Virus record (IMG/VR): IMGVR_UViG_3300020472_000032
Coordinates: 1-55,457 of that record
Reading direction: 5' to 3' (one strand)
Origin: a virus
DNA length: 55,457 bases
A model generated the notes under the pieces. That model was given only the letters and a program-made list of their open reading frames with translations. It was not told where the DNA came from and ran no database searches. The translations under genes were made by a program, and so were the position numbers. Below, one piece after another: positions 31,105 through 41,077 of the stretch (position 1 is the stretch's first letter; the number at the start of each line of letters is the position of its first letter).

Positions 31105-32167
31105 ACTAACACTTTACAAACCTACAAAGACTAATGATTATTATTTTATGGATCGACAAATTCGTGAACAATTTGATATAGGTGGCGTGGGTGTCATTGT
31201 ACACAAATATATCGGACCACAAGATGTAGTAGATCAGAACGACAAAACCCAGCCTAAGTATACTGATACTAGTACCACAGATGCTAATGGTAACCTTACT
31301 AACTTAGAACCAGACCTAAGTGAATTAGATGTACAGGATATACTATTTTTAGAAAACAGAGATCGTGTGTATGATCCAGACATATATGAATTACGTGGTG
31401 TATACAATGTATCGGATACAGACTTTGATTTATCACAGTTTGGTTTATTTTTAACTAATGATACTCTGTTTATGACATTCCACATGAATGATATGGTAAC
31501 AAAACTAGGCAGAAGACTTATGTCTGGTGATGTTATAGAATTACCACATCTATTAGATGAACTAGCACTTGATCAAAGCAAAGCACCAATACCAAAATTT
31601 TATAATGTAACAGATGCCGCTCGTGGTAGTGAAGGATTTTCACAAACATGGTATCCACACATTTGGAGAGTTAAACTAGCACCGCTAAATGATGCACAAG
31701 AATACACAAATTTACTTGGTAGCAACGAAGATGAAAACAGTCTAGCAAGTCTTGTAAGCACATACAATGCAGAAATGGATATTAACAAAAAGATAGTTGA
31801 AGAAGCTGAAGCATCTGGTGGAGGTAATTACAATACTGATCATTTATATACTACAGAAGAAAATGCAAATCCAAGTGCAGAGTGGAAATATGGAGAAACA
31901 CTTGCAAGTGGATTAAGTTTTCCTGCTAGTCCAAATCAAGGCGATTATTTCTTACGTACTGACTTTGATCCAAATAGATTATTTGTTAGACGTGGTGCAA
32001 AATGGGTTAGATTATATGATAATGTTGCACCACAATCATGGGATAGAAACACATTTGGTTCTGTTGAAGAATTTGTAAATCAACTAGGAAAAGATAGTGT
32101 AGACAATGAAGATTTTGATGTAAGACAATCCTTACACAATATAGCAAAAACTAAGAAGACAACGTAA
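31097..32167 (+). CDS. 14: Neck protein (T4 gp14)
   Basis: 356 residues. Pattern of marine T4-like gp14: LTLYKPTKTNDYYFMDRQIREQFDIGG, ILFLENRDRVYDPDIYELRGVY, LSQFGLFLTNDTLFMTFHMND and a GDVIELPHL block. The C-terminal part is longer than usual and carries one GDYFLRTDFDPNRLFVRR module similar to those in the sheath insertion. gp14 works with gp13 in the neck between head and tail. It is followed directly by gp15. Confidence 0.75.
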   Translation: MPRLTLYKPTKTNDYYFMDRQIREQFDIGGVGVIVHKYIGPQDVVDQNDKTQPKYTDTSTTDANGNLTNLEPDLSELDVQDILFLENRDRVYDPDIYELRGVYNVSDTDFDLSQFGLFLTNDTLFMTFHMNDMVTKLGRRLMSGDVIELPHLLDELALDQSKAPIPKFYNVTDAARGSEGFSQTWYPHIWRVKLAPLNDAQEYTNLLGSNEDENSLASLVSTYNAEMDINKKIVEEAEASGGGNYNTDHLYTTEENANPSAEWKYGETLASGLSFPASPNQGDYFLRTDFDPNRLFVRRGAKWVRLYDNVAPQSWDRNTFGSVEEFVNQLGKDSVDNEDFDVRQSLHNIAKTKKTT

Positions 32168-33528
32168 TGCAATACTTTTATGACAAACAAATGAGAAGAC
32201 ACTTAATTCAATTCGTACGAATGTTTAGTAACTTTAGTGTACAAATTGGAGAGAATGATGACGGTGATCCTATTTACAGAACTGTTCCTGCAAAATATGG
32301 AGATCCTACACGCATGGCGGCGGCAATAATGCGAGATAATTCAGAAAACAAAATGCTTAGTGTGCCACAAATTACATGTTACATTACTGGAATGCAACAG
32401 GATCCAACTAGAAGAATGCATGGCGGATTTCAAAAGAAAGAAACAATATACGAAAAAGACTTTAATTCAGCAACAGGTGACTATACAACCGATCCTGGAA
32501 ATACATACCAAATTACTAAGTATGCACCTATTCCATATACATTAGATATAAATGTAGATATATGGACAAGTAATACAGATCAAAAACTACAATTAATAGA
32601 ACAGTTGCTTATTTTATTTGATCCTACTATAGATTTACATAGTAGTCAGAATCCATTTGATTGGACAGCTCTAAGTTATAATGAATTAACAAACATACAA
32701 TTTACAAGCAGACAACAACCTGTTGGTGGAGAAGACATTATAGATATGGCAACATTAACTTTTAGAAGTATGATTTATTTAACTGCTCCTGCTAAATTTA
32801 ATAGAAGTAAACTTATTCATACAATTCTTACAAAACTATATACTATGGATTCAGATCAAGTTGATTTATTTGAAGCAAAGAAGAGTTTTACATATGATAG
32901 TTTATCATATACAGTAATAACTCCTAGTCAATATTGGATAGAAATTACTGATGCTACTACTGTTAAAATTACTAATCAAGACGGAACTACTGTAGATAGT
33001 AATGCTGAAACATTAAGTTGGGAAACAATATTAGCACCTATAGGCAGAATAAACAGTGGTTATAGTCAACTCAGATTACGTTTAGCAGGTACACCAGATG
33101 ATGACGATAGTGATGTAATTGGTATTATTGCATATGATGCTGGTAATGTTAATCACTTAACATTTACAATAGATGATAGTACACTTCCTGCTACCACACA
33201 AACAGCCGTAGATAAAATTGTAAATCCACGATTAAACTATCCTGGAGATGGTACTTTACCTGCCGCGGCCGCTGGACAAAGATATATAATAACAGAAAAA
33301 ACAACTAATGATCATTCATCAGTTTGGTCAAGTATTGCCGGTGCAGGCGATATTATTCAAAATAATGGATTTGGTTGGGAAAGATCTTTTATTGCCAGTG
33401 AAAATGGATCTACTGCACAATATGTAACTAATACAGATGATAATCAGTTGTATTATTTCAATGGTGAAGATTGGGTACATGCTTGGCAGGCAAAACATAA
33501 ACCAGGGTTTTGGAGAATATTCATTTGA
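32167..33528 (+). CDS. 15: Tail sheath stabiliser (T4 gp15) with C-terminal extension
   Basis: 453 residues against 272 in T4. The first 230 residues match gp15: MQYFYDKQMRRHLIQFVRMF, VPAKYGDPTRMAA, LPRI-like SVPQITCYI and YTLDINVDIWTSNTDQKLQLIEQLL. The extra 200 residues after the gp15 core are beta-rich (VTITNQDG-type strands), with a final LYYFNGEDWVHAW, and are probably a surface decoration of the tail terminator ring. The ATG overlaps the gp14 stop by 1 nt. Confidence 0.8.
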   Translation: MQYFYDKQMRRHLIQFVRMFSNFSVQIGENDDGDPIYRTVPAKYGDPTRMAAAIMRDNSENKMLSVPQITCYITGMQQDPTRRMHGGFQKKETIYEKDFNSATGDYTTDPGNTYQITKYAPIPYTLDINVDIWTSNTDQKLQLIEQLLILFDPTIDLHSSQNPFDWTALSYNELTNIQFTSRQQPVGGEDIIDMATLTFRSMIYLTAPAKFNRSKLIHTILTKLYTMDSDQVDLFEAKKSFTYDSLSYTVITPSQYWIEITDATTVKITNQDGTTVDSNAETLSWETILAPIGRINSGYSQLRLRLAGTPDDDDSDVIGIIAYDAGNVNHLTFTIDDSTLPATTQTAVDKIVNPRLNYPGDGTLPAAAAGQRYIITEKTTNDHSSVWSSIAGAGDIIQNNGFGWERSFIASENGSTAQYVTNTDDNQLYYFNGEDWVHAWQAKHKPGFWRIFI

Positions 33529-33986
33529 TACAAGCAAGTGGTTGTTTGCTTCTTGCACTTGATACAGGTAGAGTTTGCTTACAACAAAGAAGCCAAAATA
33601 ATACACATCCTAGAACATGGGCCTTTTGGGGAGGCAAAGCAGAAGCCAATGAACGACCTATTGAAACATTACTACGTGAATTAGAAGAAGAAATAGGTAT
33701 TCTACCCGACGTACAAAAGGTACATCCATTACATATTTTTACTAGCAAAAATAGTGAGTTTACTTATAATAGTTTTGTTGTTGCTGTGTATGAAGAATTT
33801 ATACCGTTGCTTAATAATGAAAGCGATGGTTACTGTTGGGTTAAACTAGGTAATTGGCCTAGGCCATTGCACCCTGGTAGTAAAAATATATTGTATGATA
33901 AAACTATGGTCAAAAAAATTGGGACCATTCATAAAAGAAATTCTAATACAAATGGCCCCGATTGGATAGCTAGTTTAAACAGTTAA
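33525..33986 (+). CDS. Nudix hydrolase
   Basis: 153 residues, starting at TTG (33525), which forms a TTGA overlap with the gp15 stop and has GGAG about 9 nt upstream. The Nudix box is complete at residues 37-59 (GKAEANE, then RELEEEIGI: GX5EX7REUXEEXGU). The N-terminal strand CLLLALDTGRVCLQQRS and the WAFWGGK loop fit pyrophosphohydrolases of modified or noncanonical nucleotides or of RNA caps. The substrate cannot be read from the sequence. Its place in a late neck operon is unusual for an enzyme. Confidence 0.85.
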   Translation: MIQASGCLLLALDTGRVCLQQRSQNNTHPRTWAFWGGKAEANERPIETLLRELEEEIGILPDVQKVHPLHIFTSKNSEFTYNSFVVAVYEEFIPLLNNESDGYCWVKLGNWPRPLHPGSKNILYDKTMVKKIGTIHKRNSNTNGPDWIASLNS

Positions 33987-35111
33987 TTTCTTTTTCATTG
34001 CACCTAAAAATTCCTTCTTAAGCCAATCAAAGTCGTTGATCATTGCGAGTTGGTCTGGACTTCCTGCATGTTTTTTTCCATAAGCGGCACCATCTTTTGC
34101 TCCACGAATTGCGTATCTGCCAAATCGGGCACCATTATCGATGTTCATCCAAGCATCTAAACGTTCAGTATTTTCGTCAACCTTACTGTTTGAGATAATG
34201 TTACTAGATAGTTTAGTACATTCTCTAAAAGCGGCTCTCCAAGTTCGGTATGGATCTTTATTAAAGGCAGTTATATTACTAACCTGATCAACTGGTTGAA
34301 AGAACGATACATTGGTACTAAAATCGGGCATTTTATTACCTAGTTCCATCAACTGTTTACGAGGGAATAATTTTACTGCACCAAAACCGTATTCCAGTCC
34401 ATTTATCGGATTACGGGCTCGCCAGCAATAAGTTGTGTTCTTTCGTTTGCTTTTAGGAGGCACAAAATCAAATCGAAAGTGGTCTAAAATTATTGCATCT
34501 GCATCTATTATCCACACCATTTCACTTTGGCTGGTTCGTCCAGCTTCTTTGTATGCATTTCCAATACCTTTAACGTTTTTAACATGCCGGGCTTCCGGAT
34601 ATTTTTCTACAAGGCGTTGAAAATTTCTGTCTGCTTCAGCTTCGTGATAGCTAATGAAGCAAATATCAAATTCTGTATCAACATAGCCAGCAATAATTCT
34701 ACTGCGAATAACATTATTAGGGTTACCGCTAGTAGGCACTAAACGTACTACGTCCCAACCTAAGGGCCGTTTGCTTCTATGACTAACTACAGGAAATTCA
34801 TATATGTAATTTCTATCTGTGTCACCAGGTCTCCAATGCCACGGAAAATTTTCTGCTATTGGATAGTTTTCATTTACTACCCATACATGACTAGTTTCTT
34901 CTGCATAAGTTAAAACCATTGCATTAATAGTTTCCATATCATTAATATCTTCTAAGAAGATTTTTGGAAACGGTTGAATAATATGTTTTAACACACTATT
35001 CCATGGTGATACTTGTGTTTCTACTTGTACTTTCCTAAAGTAATTAGGATCAAATTGATCTTTCCAATTTGATTTCCACATTAATTGTTCTGTGTTTACT
35101 TTATGATTCAT
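33975..35111 (-). CDS. Glycosyltransferase-like protein (GT-A type)
   Basis: 378 residues. The central segment FDICFISYHEAEADRNF, then VWIIDADAIILDHF, has a hydrophobic strand followed by a DxD (DAD) metal/nucleotide-sugar motif, as in GT-A glycosyltransferases. The flanks are Trp- and Pro-rich. It overlaps the second glycosyltransferase by 4 bp. It probably modifies a virion protein, fibre or host glycan; the target is unknown. Confidence 0.65.
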   Translation of the reverse strand: MNHKVNTEQLMWKSNWKDQFDPNYFRKVQVETQVSPWNSVLKHIIQPFPKIFLEDINDMETINAMVLTYAEETSHVWVVNENYPIAENFPWHWRPGDTDRNYIYEFPVVSHRSKRPLGWDVVRLVPTSGNPNNVIRSRIIAGYVDTEFDICFISYHEAEADRNFQRLVEKYPEARHVKNVKGIGNAYKEAGRTSQSEMVWIIDADAIILDHFRFDFVPPKSKRKNTTYCWRARNPINGLEYGFGAVKLFPRKQLMELGNKMPDFSTNVSFFQPVDQVSNITAFNKDPYRTWRAAFRECTKLSSNIISNSKVDENTERLDAWMNIDNGARFGRYAIRGAKDGAAYGKKHAGSPDQLAMINDFDWLKKEFLGAMKKKLTV

Positions 35112-35818
35112 TCTTCAATGTCCTCTAAAGTATATACTTTGCTACCTACATGAGCAACATTTTTTGCAAGTTCAAAATCTGCATAAGGTTGAAATCCTGC
35201 ATCAGAGGCTTTTTCAAAAAAGTAAATATCTTCTCCTAATACAGATTTAGATTCATCATCATATTTTACACCAAACCATGGTGGTTCTTTTTTATCCATA
35301 ACTACTGCATTAACAACATCAAATTTACTTTTGTATTCTTTTGCTTCCATTGTTTCAAATACTTCTCTATGTACTAGTACACAACCAAAACCTAGTGCGG
35401 CCACTTTTTCTAAACCGCCATCAACTGATTTGTTAAGCCTAGCATCATAATCCATTGTACTTTTAAATGCAGTACTTCTAATAGGCCTAACTCTAGTTGC
35501 ATAAGGTACGCCAACTAGTTTAGCTTTTCTATTTAATAATCTATCGATAGTATCGCTAGGAAAATGCATATCACTATCAAACCACATTAAAAAATCTGCT
35601 GGAGTGGCTAATGCTTCTCTTGCAAGAGAATCTCTTTGTGATATAACATTACTGCCATAACTCATATGTAATGTAACAGGCTTTTTATCTTGGCCACATT
35701 TATGCATAAGATTAGCTAAACTTCTAGTAAACAATGTACTACATTGATCCATTACAGGAACACATATAGCAATCCTATAACCGTCGTTGTTTATATAAGC
35801 TGAAGGAACACTTACCAT
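35108..35818 (-). CDS. Glycosyltransferase family 2-like protein
   Basis: 236 residues. IAICVPVMDQCSTLF is the first strand of a GT-A fold, NVISQRDSLAREAL the acceptor-type helix, and DFLMWFDSDMHFP contains the DxD motif. GLEKVAALGFGCVLVHREVF and a later GEDIYFF (like the ED general-base motif) support a working GT2. No membrane segments. It forms a pair with the neighbouring glycosyltransferase and sits beside the tail fibre genes. Confidence 0.75.
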   Translation of the reverse strand: MVSVPSAYINNDGYRIAICVPVMDQCSTLFTRSLANLMHKCGQDKKPVTLHMSYGSNVISQRDSLAREALATPADFLMWFDSDMHFPSDTIDRLLNRKAKLVGVPYATRVRPIRSTAFKSTMDYDARLNKSVDGGLEKVAALGFGCVLVHREVFETMEAKEYKSKFDVVNAVVMDKKEPPWFGVKYDDESKSVLGEDIYFFEKASDAGFQPYADFELAKNVAHVGSKVYTLEDIEE

Positions 35819-35828
35819 TAGTTCCTCC

Positions 35829-36329
35829 CTACATCATTTCCTGTGGAACCATATCCTGAGAAAGTTGGCGTTCTGCTTGTACAACACCATCATTTAACAG
35901 TTTGGCTAGGCTTGCAGTTGTTTTAACACAATTAGCAAATGCAGTATCGTTTAATGCCGCGATACGATTCATATGATCTGGTTGTATTTTACCAATAGTT
36001 AAAATATCAATTGCCGCAATTCGTGCTAGTCTATCTACCCAATATTGCTCTTCATAAGTTTCAATATTTTCTAGTAATGCTGTTACATCATGCTTTTCGC
36101 CCATATCTGCAAGAATGTCATTTAAAATTTTAAATTCAGCATCTAGTGTTGCTTTAACGTGAGCTGGGGAGTGTTCACTGTTTTCTATTTGTTCTGCTAC
36201 TGTTCTAATTTCAGTTATTAACAGTTGTGCCTGTCTTGCTGGATGAGGATGTTCTCCTAATACGAAATTTTCTATCTCGTATCTAGTACGGTGAATTACC
36301 GCTGTATCTACTATAGATTTCTCTGCCAT
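35829..36329 (-). CDS. Hypothetical helical protein near tail fibres (166 aa)
   Basis: All-helical, acidic and Ala/Ile-rich (MAEKSIVDTAVIHRTRYEIE, then ILNDILADMGEKHDVTALLE). Ends ERQLSQDMVPQEMM. Strong AGGAGG before the ATG. Not recognised; position suggests a fibre-assembly or structural accessory. Confidence 0.6.
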   Translation of the reverse strand: MAEKSIVDTAVIHRTRYEIENFVLGEHPHPARQAQLLITEIRTVAEQIENSEHSPAHVKATLDAEFKILNDILADMGEKHDVTALLENIETYEEQYWVDRLARIAAIDILTIGKIQPDHMNRIAALNDTAFANCVKTTASLAKLLNDGVVQAERQLSQDMVPQEMM

Positions 36330-36401
36330 GTTTTACCTCCTAATGGTTTTACAATGTGCTAAAAAGTATATATCTTTGTATACCTTTAAGTAAGATGTTT
36401 A

Positions 36402-36611
36402 TTATGGACTTGCGCCTGTTGCGTTACCATTTTGCCAACCACCAAATGTAGCACTAAGTTTTGTATTAGCTGTTACACTAGGATTAATAAATGCACCAAA
36501 CGTTCCACTCAATAATAAGTTAAGATTCGAGCCAGGAATACCTGATTGTCCGTTAAAAAATGTACGAACTGTACTCATTGATATCTGGGCGCCTGTTGCT
36601 GGTAATGCCAT
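36402..36611 (-). CDS. Small Gly/Ser/Asn-rich tail protein (69 aa)
   Basis: MALPATGAQISMSTVRTFFN... matches the start of small phage tail-tip/baseplate proteins (MALPxxGxISMSxI...). The rest is a low-complexity Ala/Asn/Thr-rich stretch ending NGNATGASP. It is 3 bp after the large fibre gene and is probably co-expressed with it. Confidence 0.6.
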   Translation of the reverse strand: MALPATGAQISMSTVRTFFNGQSGIPGSNLNLLLSGTFGAFINPSVTANTKLSATFGGWQNGNATGASP

Positions 36612-36614
36612 ATT

Positions 36615-39600
36615 TTATTTCTCGCTACTATTAGTTATAAGAGAACTTACTTGTTCTGTCAAGCGATTTATTTGTTCTTGTTGTTCTTTCATACCCTCTA
36701 TTAATAATGCTGTTAACTTTTGGTAATCAACTGCTTTAGTTCCATCTGTTCTATCTTTTACAACTTCTGGTAATACTGCTTCTACTTCCTGAGCAATAAC
36801 ACCAATGTCATGTTTTTGCACAAAGTAACCATCTTCACCACCACGCTTTGCAATATGTTCATCAGTCCAATCAAACATTACACCACGTATAGCATTAATT
36901 TTTCCTAGTGGATCTGCAATTACTTCTATGTTTTCTTTTAAATTTCTATCAGATGAATAAAATGCTGTAACATCACCTTCTGCTCTAACTTCATTATCAG
37001 CTATTGCACCAGTAAGAGAACCAATGTATATACCTTTAGTTATGTTCATACCATAATGGTCCATTCTAACAGTTTCTGCATTGTTGCCTGAAGCGTCATC
37101 AGTAAAGAAACAATGTCGTCCGCTGTTTTCTTGGTTATTATAATAAAAATGTCCATCTTCCCAATATGCAATAAATCCACCATCGCCTGCGGTGTGTCCC
37201 ATATCTTCGTTTGTAAACTTAATTTGTGAACCGTCACCAGCAGTAGGTTGATATAAATGCAATGTAGCAAGACTATAGTTTGGATCTGAAGGAACAGGAG
37301 TTCCGCCTATTCCAACATTACCTGCACTATCTATTCGCATACGTTCAGTTCCAGCAGTTGAAAATGCTATAGTATCTGCGACACCAGAAGGTTGAAACAT
37401 TCCAGTATTTAAATCACCATTAAAGGTATACCCTGGACTTCCTGCTGTTCGCCCATCATTTGTTGTACCTTGAATTACAGGAGCGTGGCTATTTCCATTA
37501 CCTACTCGTAAATCACCATTTGTCTGAAGCCTCATACATGAAGTTAAAGTACCACTGGTATTTGCAGTTTGAAAATCTATATAACCGCCATGGGCTGAAT
37601 TTGTAGTTTGAGAAAGATCAAGCCTGGCCATGTCGCCTTGACTGCTTGTACCTGTAATTCTACCTCCTGCTGAAACCTGATTTAACTTTTGATGACTTGT
37701 AATATGACCATTAGCGTCGAGTGTTGTTGTGCCACCGGCTTGATCTGAGATTATAATTCCAGAAACAGTAACACCAGTAGATTTAGTTGCTAATTTCTGT
37801 GTACCATAATGAGATAATACAACTTCACCAGTTGAGCCGTCAGCCACAACATAGTTTGCAGTACCACCACTGCCATCGTCTGATTGAAGAGTTACATCTT
37901 TATCATCGGCTGTGTTAATTATATGAAGATTACCTGTGCCCTCAGTAATAGTAGCATCGGTACCAGTATGTTTAATTTCTAGATCAGCATCTGAACCAAA
38001 TGTTGCTTTAGCATTATCGCCCCACTCCATTGCGTCATCTGATTTGTCCCAAACTACATTATAGTTGTCGCCTGTAAATGTTACATCACCTGAGAATGAA
38101 CCTCCAGTATCGCTAACAAAGTTACCAAGTTGACTGGTAAGTGCCACAGTACCTGTTGAGTCTGGTAATGTAATTGTGTTGTTTGCTGTTGGATCTGTTG
38201 CTGTTAACAGCGTGTCATTACCATTGTCGGTTGAACCTTCAAAGTAAACACCAGTTGATCCTGATACTTGAAATGAAGATGCTATTGCTTGTCCTGACAC
38301 AGTAAGATTATTACTGCTTGGATTGTATGCCAATCCAGCGTCTGTGTACACTTGGTTAACTGCCATCGATGAATCATCACTGTCAACAATGCTTACATAA
38401 TGAGCGGCATCTATGGCGCCTCTTTGTATTGTGTGTATAGTTTGTGCTTCTGCGGCCGTTGATGCTGAACCTGTTACGTTACCTGTAAGAGCACCTTCAA
38501 ACGTTGTAGCAACTAATGTACCTAAACTAAAACTTCCATCTGATGTGTTAACATTTCCTGTTAATGCAGGATCATATTCATCAAATACTTTCCATTTTTG
38601 ATCTGTAACATCAAAGAATAAACCAACTTGTGTAAATCCTACACCAGACGCACCTGTGTTTCTAAATCCAACTACACCTACGTCTATGTTAGCTGGTGCG
38701 GCAACACCGTTCCATATATCATTGCTTGTATGTCCTGATGTTGCATTAAATTTAACTTTGATACCACTATCTAGTGTTTGTTCATTTCCAGTAATGCTTA
38801 CACCAGTTGCTTCTGTAGATGAAAAGTTATCTTTACTCCAACTAAATGTATCTGGAGAACCTGTACCATCAATTTTTACATAATATGTTGTACTTGCTGT
38901 GCCTTCAAACAATCCATGGAATGTTACGTCATTTAGTCCACTGCCTGAAAAGTTAACTGTACCAATACTATCTCCTGATCCTAGGAAAATATAAGGATCT
39001 TCAACGTTCAACGAGTTAACATCTGTACTAGCACTAGTACCCAAAATAGTTAAATTACCACCAATAACAACATCACCATCAAATCGTGCATCGCCTGTTG
39101 TTCTAAAACTCGCCGCCATATTGTTGATCATATCAACATATACAACACCTGTACTTGCATGTGATTTAGTTGTTTTACAAACTTCAACACTAAAGTTAGG
39201 ATATGTTGGTGAAGTTGCTGTCAAACTACCTGCACTATCAACATACAACGGAGCACCAACACTAAATGAACTGGTATCTAAGTTAAAATACAAACCTTGT
39301 ATCATAACATAACCATAACCTGTGTTAGCAATACTACCAAATGTTAAACCTATTGTGTGTTGTACATCAGTTGAACTTTTATCAGAAAGTGAAACTTTCA
39401 TACCACCAGCTGTGAGTCCACCACTGTATCGCACAGCCTTACCGGCACCAATTGTTGCACCTGTATCGTTATAAACATATTGGAATGTGTTCTGTCCAAT
39501 TCTAATAATCTGTGATTGATCGCCTGTGTAGTATGCTAGAGCATCAAAGTTATTTTCGTAAAATATTCTGCCTTCGGCGGCACTACCAGGAGTGCCTGCA

Positions 39601-41018
39601 CCGGTGTCAATATCCATATAATCAACACCATCTATGTAACCCTGTGCCTTAATATTATCTGTATGTGTGTTTAACCAACGCAATGAAGCTGAACCAAGTT
39701 CCCTTGTGCCGTCATTGTCGGGTAAAATACTACTATCAACCTTAGCTGTTATAGTAAGTGTATCTGTGTTTGCATCACCAATGTCTATATTACCATTAAG
39801 TGTACTTGCACCAGCTACAGTTAGTCCACCACCTATATGAACATTTTCAGCAATACCTACACCACCATCTACAATAAGAGCACCTGTAGTTGTACTAGAA
39901 CTTGTAGTTGTAGCATTTAGGTTTACTGCACTTGTAACATCAAGTGTACCTGCAATAACTGTATTACCAGTTGAGGCCGCTATAGTTACTTTGTTTAAAC
40001 TATCACCATATGTGATATCACCAGTAGCACCTATTGTCATTCTTACTGTACCAGCAGTTTTAAAATCTAATTCATCATTGTCTGCACCTGCACTATCTTC
40101 TGCTAAAATAGTTGTGTCGCCATCTCCGTCTTTAACTCCGCCTAATGAGCCCCATGCTGATCCATCATAACCTTCAAATGAACTATCATCTGTGTTATAA
40201 CGTAATTGTCCTTGAACGGCAGTTGGTCTTTGTGCAGTACTACCAACTGGAATTTGCACAGAACCAGTTGTTGCAATAGTCATGTTAGTGCCATCAAATG
40301 TAAAATTTGCATCATCTTCTAATAAACCAGATGTGCCTGCAATCGTGATTCTATTATCTGTTAAATCAGACAATGTCATATTTTTAAATTTAGCACCACC
40401 TAATGTACCTGATATTACTTCACTAGTATTAGATGCTTGAGGGATATAAGCAAATTTACTATCAGTATCGTCCATTCCAAAGAAGCCAATTCTAGCACTA
40501 CTACCATCATGCCAACGATATTCAACACCTCTATCTTTGTTGTCATCAGATCCCGGTGCAGTATCACCACCTAATGTAATAATAGGATCATCTACTGTCA
40601 TTGTAGTACTATTAACAGTACTAGTTGTTCCATTAACTGTTAAGTTACCTGTAATAGTAACATCATTTGGCAAACCTACTGTAAGAGTACCACTTGATTC
40701 TCCTACTTCTACTTCGTTTGCAGTACCTTGTACTGTAAGTGTTCCTCCACCTGCTATAGCAGATGAATTAGAACCATCAGTTACTGTAAATGCTGTTGGT
40801 AAATTTGTAATAGTTTGTCCACCAAAGTCGACTGCTTTGTTAAAAACAATTTTTTCTGCACTATTACTTGTGTCAAATGTAAGATAGGCTGTACTGCCTT
40901 CTTTAATTACTAAAGCTGTTGCCGAAGCATCCTTTAGTACTATCTCACTATCATTACCTGCTGAATTTTCTACTGTAAGGCCATTTTTGACCTTAAAATT
41001 ATGTTGATAAGTTGCCAT
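36615..41018 (-). CDS. Large tail fibre protein with C-terminal S74 chaperone domain
   Basis: 1,467 residues, Thr/Ser/Gly-rich. N-terminal repeats of NGLTVENSAG, VTITGNLTVNG and LIVDGGVGIAENVHIG form a beta-helical shaft, with several RPTxxQGxLRYNTxxxxFEGYxGSxW modules. The last 113 residues (from about 1355) are the intramolecular chaperone: SSDRNLKENI with the catalytic Ser-Lys pair, FDWTDEHIAKRG, DIGVIAQEVEAVLPEVV and KAVDYQKLTALLIEGMKEQ. In known fibres this domain trimerises the fibre and is cut off autocatalytically. It recognises the host receptor at the tail tip. A late promoter and GGAGAGGG precede it. Confidence 0.88.
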   Translation of the reverse strand: MATYQHNFKVKNGLTVENSAGNDSEIVLKDASATALVIKEGSTAYLTFDTSNSAEKIVFNKAVDFGGQTITNLPTAFTVTDGSNSSAIAGGGTLTVQGTANEVEVGESSGTLTVGLPNDVTITGNLTVNGTTSTVNSTTMTVDDPIITLGGDTAPGSDDNKDRGVEYRWHDGSSARIGFFGMDDTDSKFAYIPQASNTSEVISGTLGGAKFKNMTLSDLTDNRITIAGTSGLLEDDANFTFDGTNMTIATTGSVQIPVGSTAQRPTAVQGQLRYNTDDSSFEGYDGSAWGSLGGVKDGDGDTTILAEDSAGADNDELDFKTAGTVRMTIGATGDITYGDSLNKVTIAASTGNTVIAGTLDVTSAVNLNATTTSSSTTTGALIVDGGVGIAENVHIGGGLTVAGASTLNGNIDIGDANTDTLTITAKVDSSILPDNDGTRELGSASLRWLNTHTDNIKAQGYIDGVDYMDIDTGAGTPGSAAEGRIFYENNFDALAYYTGDQSQIIRIGQNTFQYVYNDTGATIGAGKAVRYSGGLTAGGMKVSLSDKSSTDVQHTIGLTFGSIANTGYGYVMIQGLYFNLDTSSFSVGAPLYVDSAGSLTATSPTYPNFSVEVCKTTKSHASTGVVYVDMINNMAASFRTTGDARFDGDVVIGGNLTILGTSASTDVNSLNVEDPYIFLGSGDSIGTVNFSGSGLNDVTFHGLFEGTASTTYYVKIDGTGSPDTFSWSKDNFSSTEATGVSITGNEQTLDSGIKVKFNATSGHTSNDIWNGVAAPANIDVGVVGFRNTGASGVGFTQVGLFFDVTDQKWKVFDEYDPALTGNVNTSDGSFSLGTLVATTFEGALTGNVTGSASTAAEAQTIHTIQRGAIDAAHYVSIVDSDDSSMAVNQVYTDAGLAYNPSSNNLTVSGQAIASSFQVSGSTGVYFEGSTDNGNDTLLTATDPTANNTITLPDSTGTVALTSQLGNFVSDTGGSFSGDVTFTGDNYNVVWDKSDDAMEWGDNAKATFGSDADLEIKHTGTDATITEGTGNLHIINTADDKDVTLQSDDGSGGTANYVVADGSTGEVVLSHYGTQKLATKSTGVTVSGIIISDQAGGTTTLDANGHITSHQKLNQVSAGGRITGTSSQGDMARLDLSQTTNSAHGGYIDFQTANTSGTLTSCMRLQTNGDLRVGNGNSHAPVIQGTTNDGRTAGSPGYTFNGDLNTGMFQPSGVADTIAFSTAGTERMRIDSAGNVGIGGTPVPSDPNYSLATLHLYQPTAGDGSQIKFTNEDMGHTAGDGGFIAYWEDGHFYYNNQENSGRHCFFTDDASGNNAETVRMDHYGMNITKGIYIGSLTGAIADNEVRAEGDVTAFYSSDRNLKENIEVIADPLGKINAIRGVMFDWTDEHIAKRGGEDGYFVQKHDIGVIAQEVEAVLPEVVKDRTDGTKAVDYQKLTALLIEGMKEQQEQINRLTEQVSSLITNSSEK

Positions 41019-41065
41019 ATCGTTTCCCTCTCCACGGTTAAGGCTACACTATTGTATATTGTTAT

Positions 41066-41073
41066 TATTTACC
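41066..41073 (-). promoter_or_regulatory. Late promoter core GGTAAATA for the large fibre gene
   Basis: Minus strand GGTAAATAA, about 48 nt before the ATG. The leader carries GGAGAGGG. Confidence 0.6.
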
Positions 41074-41077
41074 TATT

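Noticed and set aside
40537-40887. 116-residue plus-strand ORF opposite the large fibre gene
   Set aside because: Low-complexity Val/Pro/Ser shadow of Thr/Gly-rich fibre repeats; no start signals.
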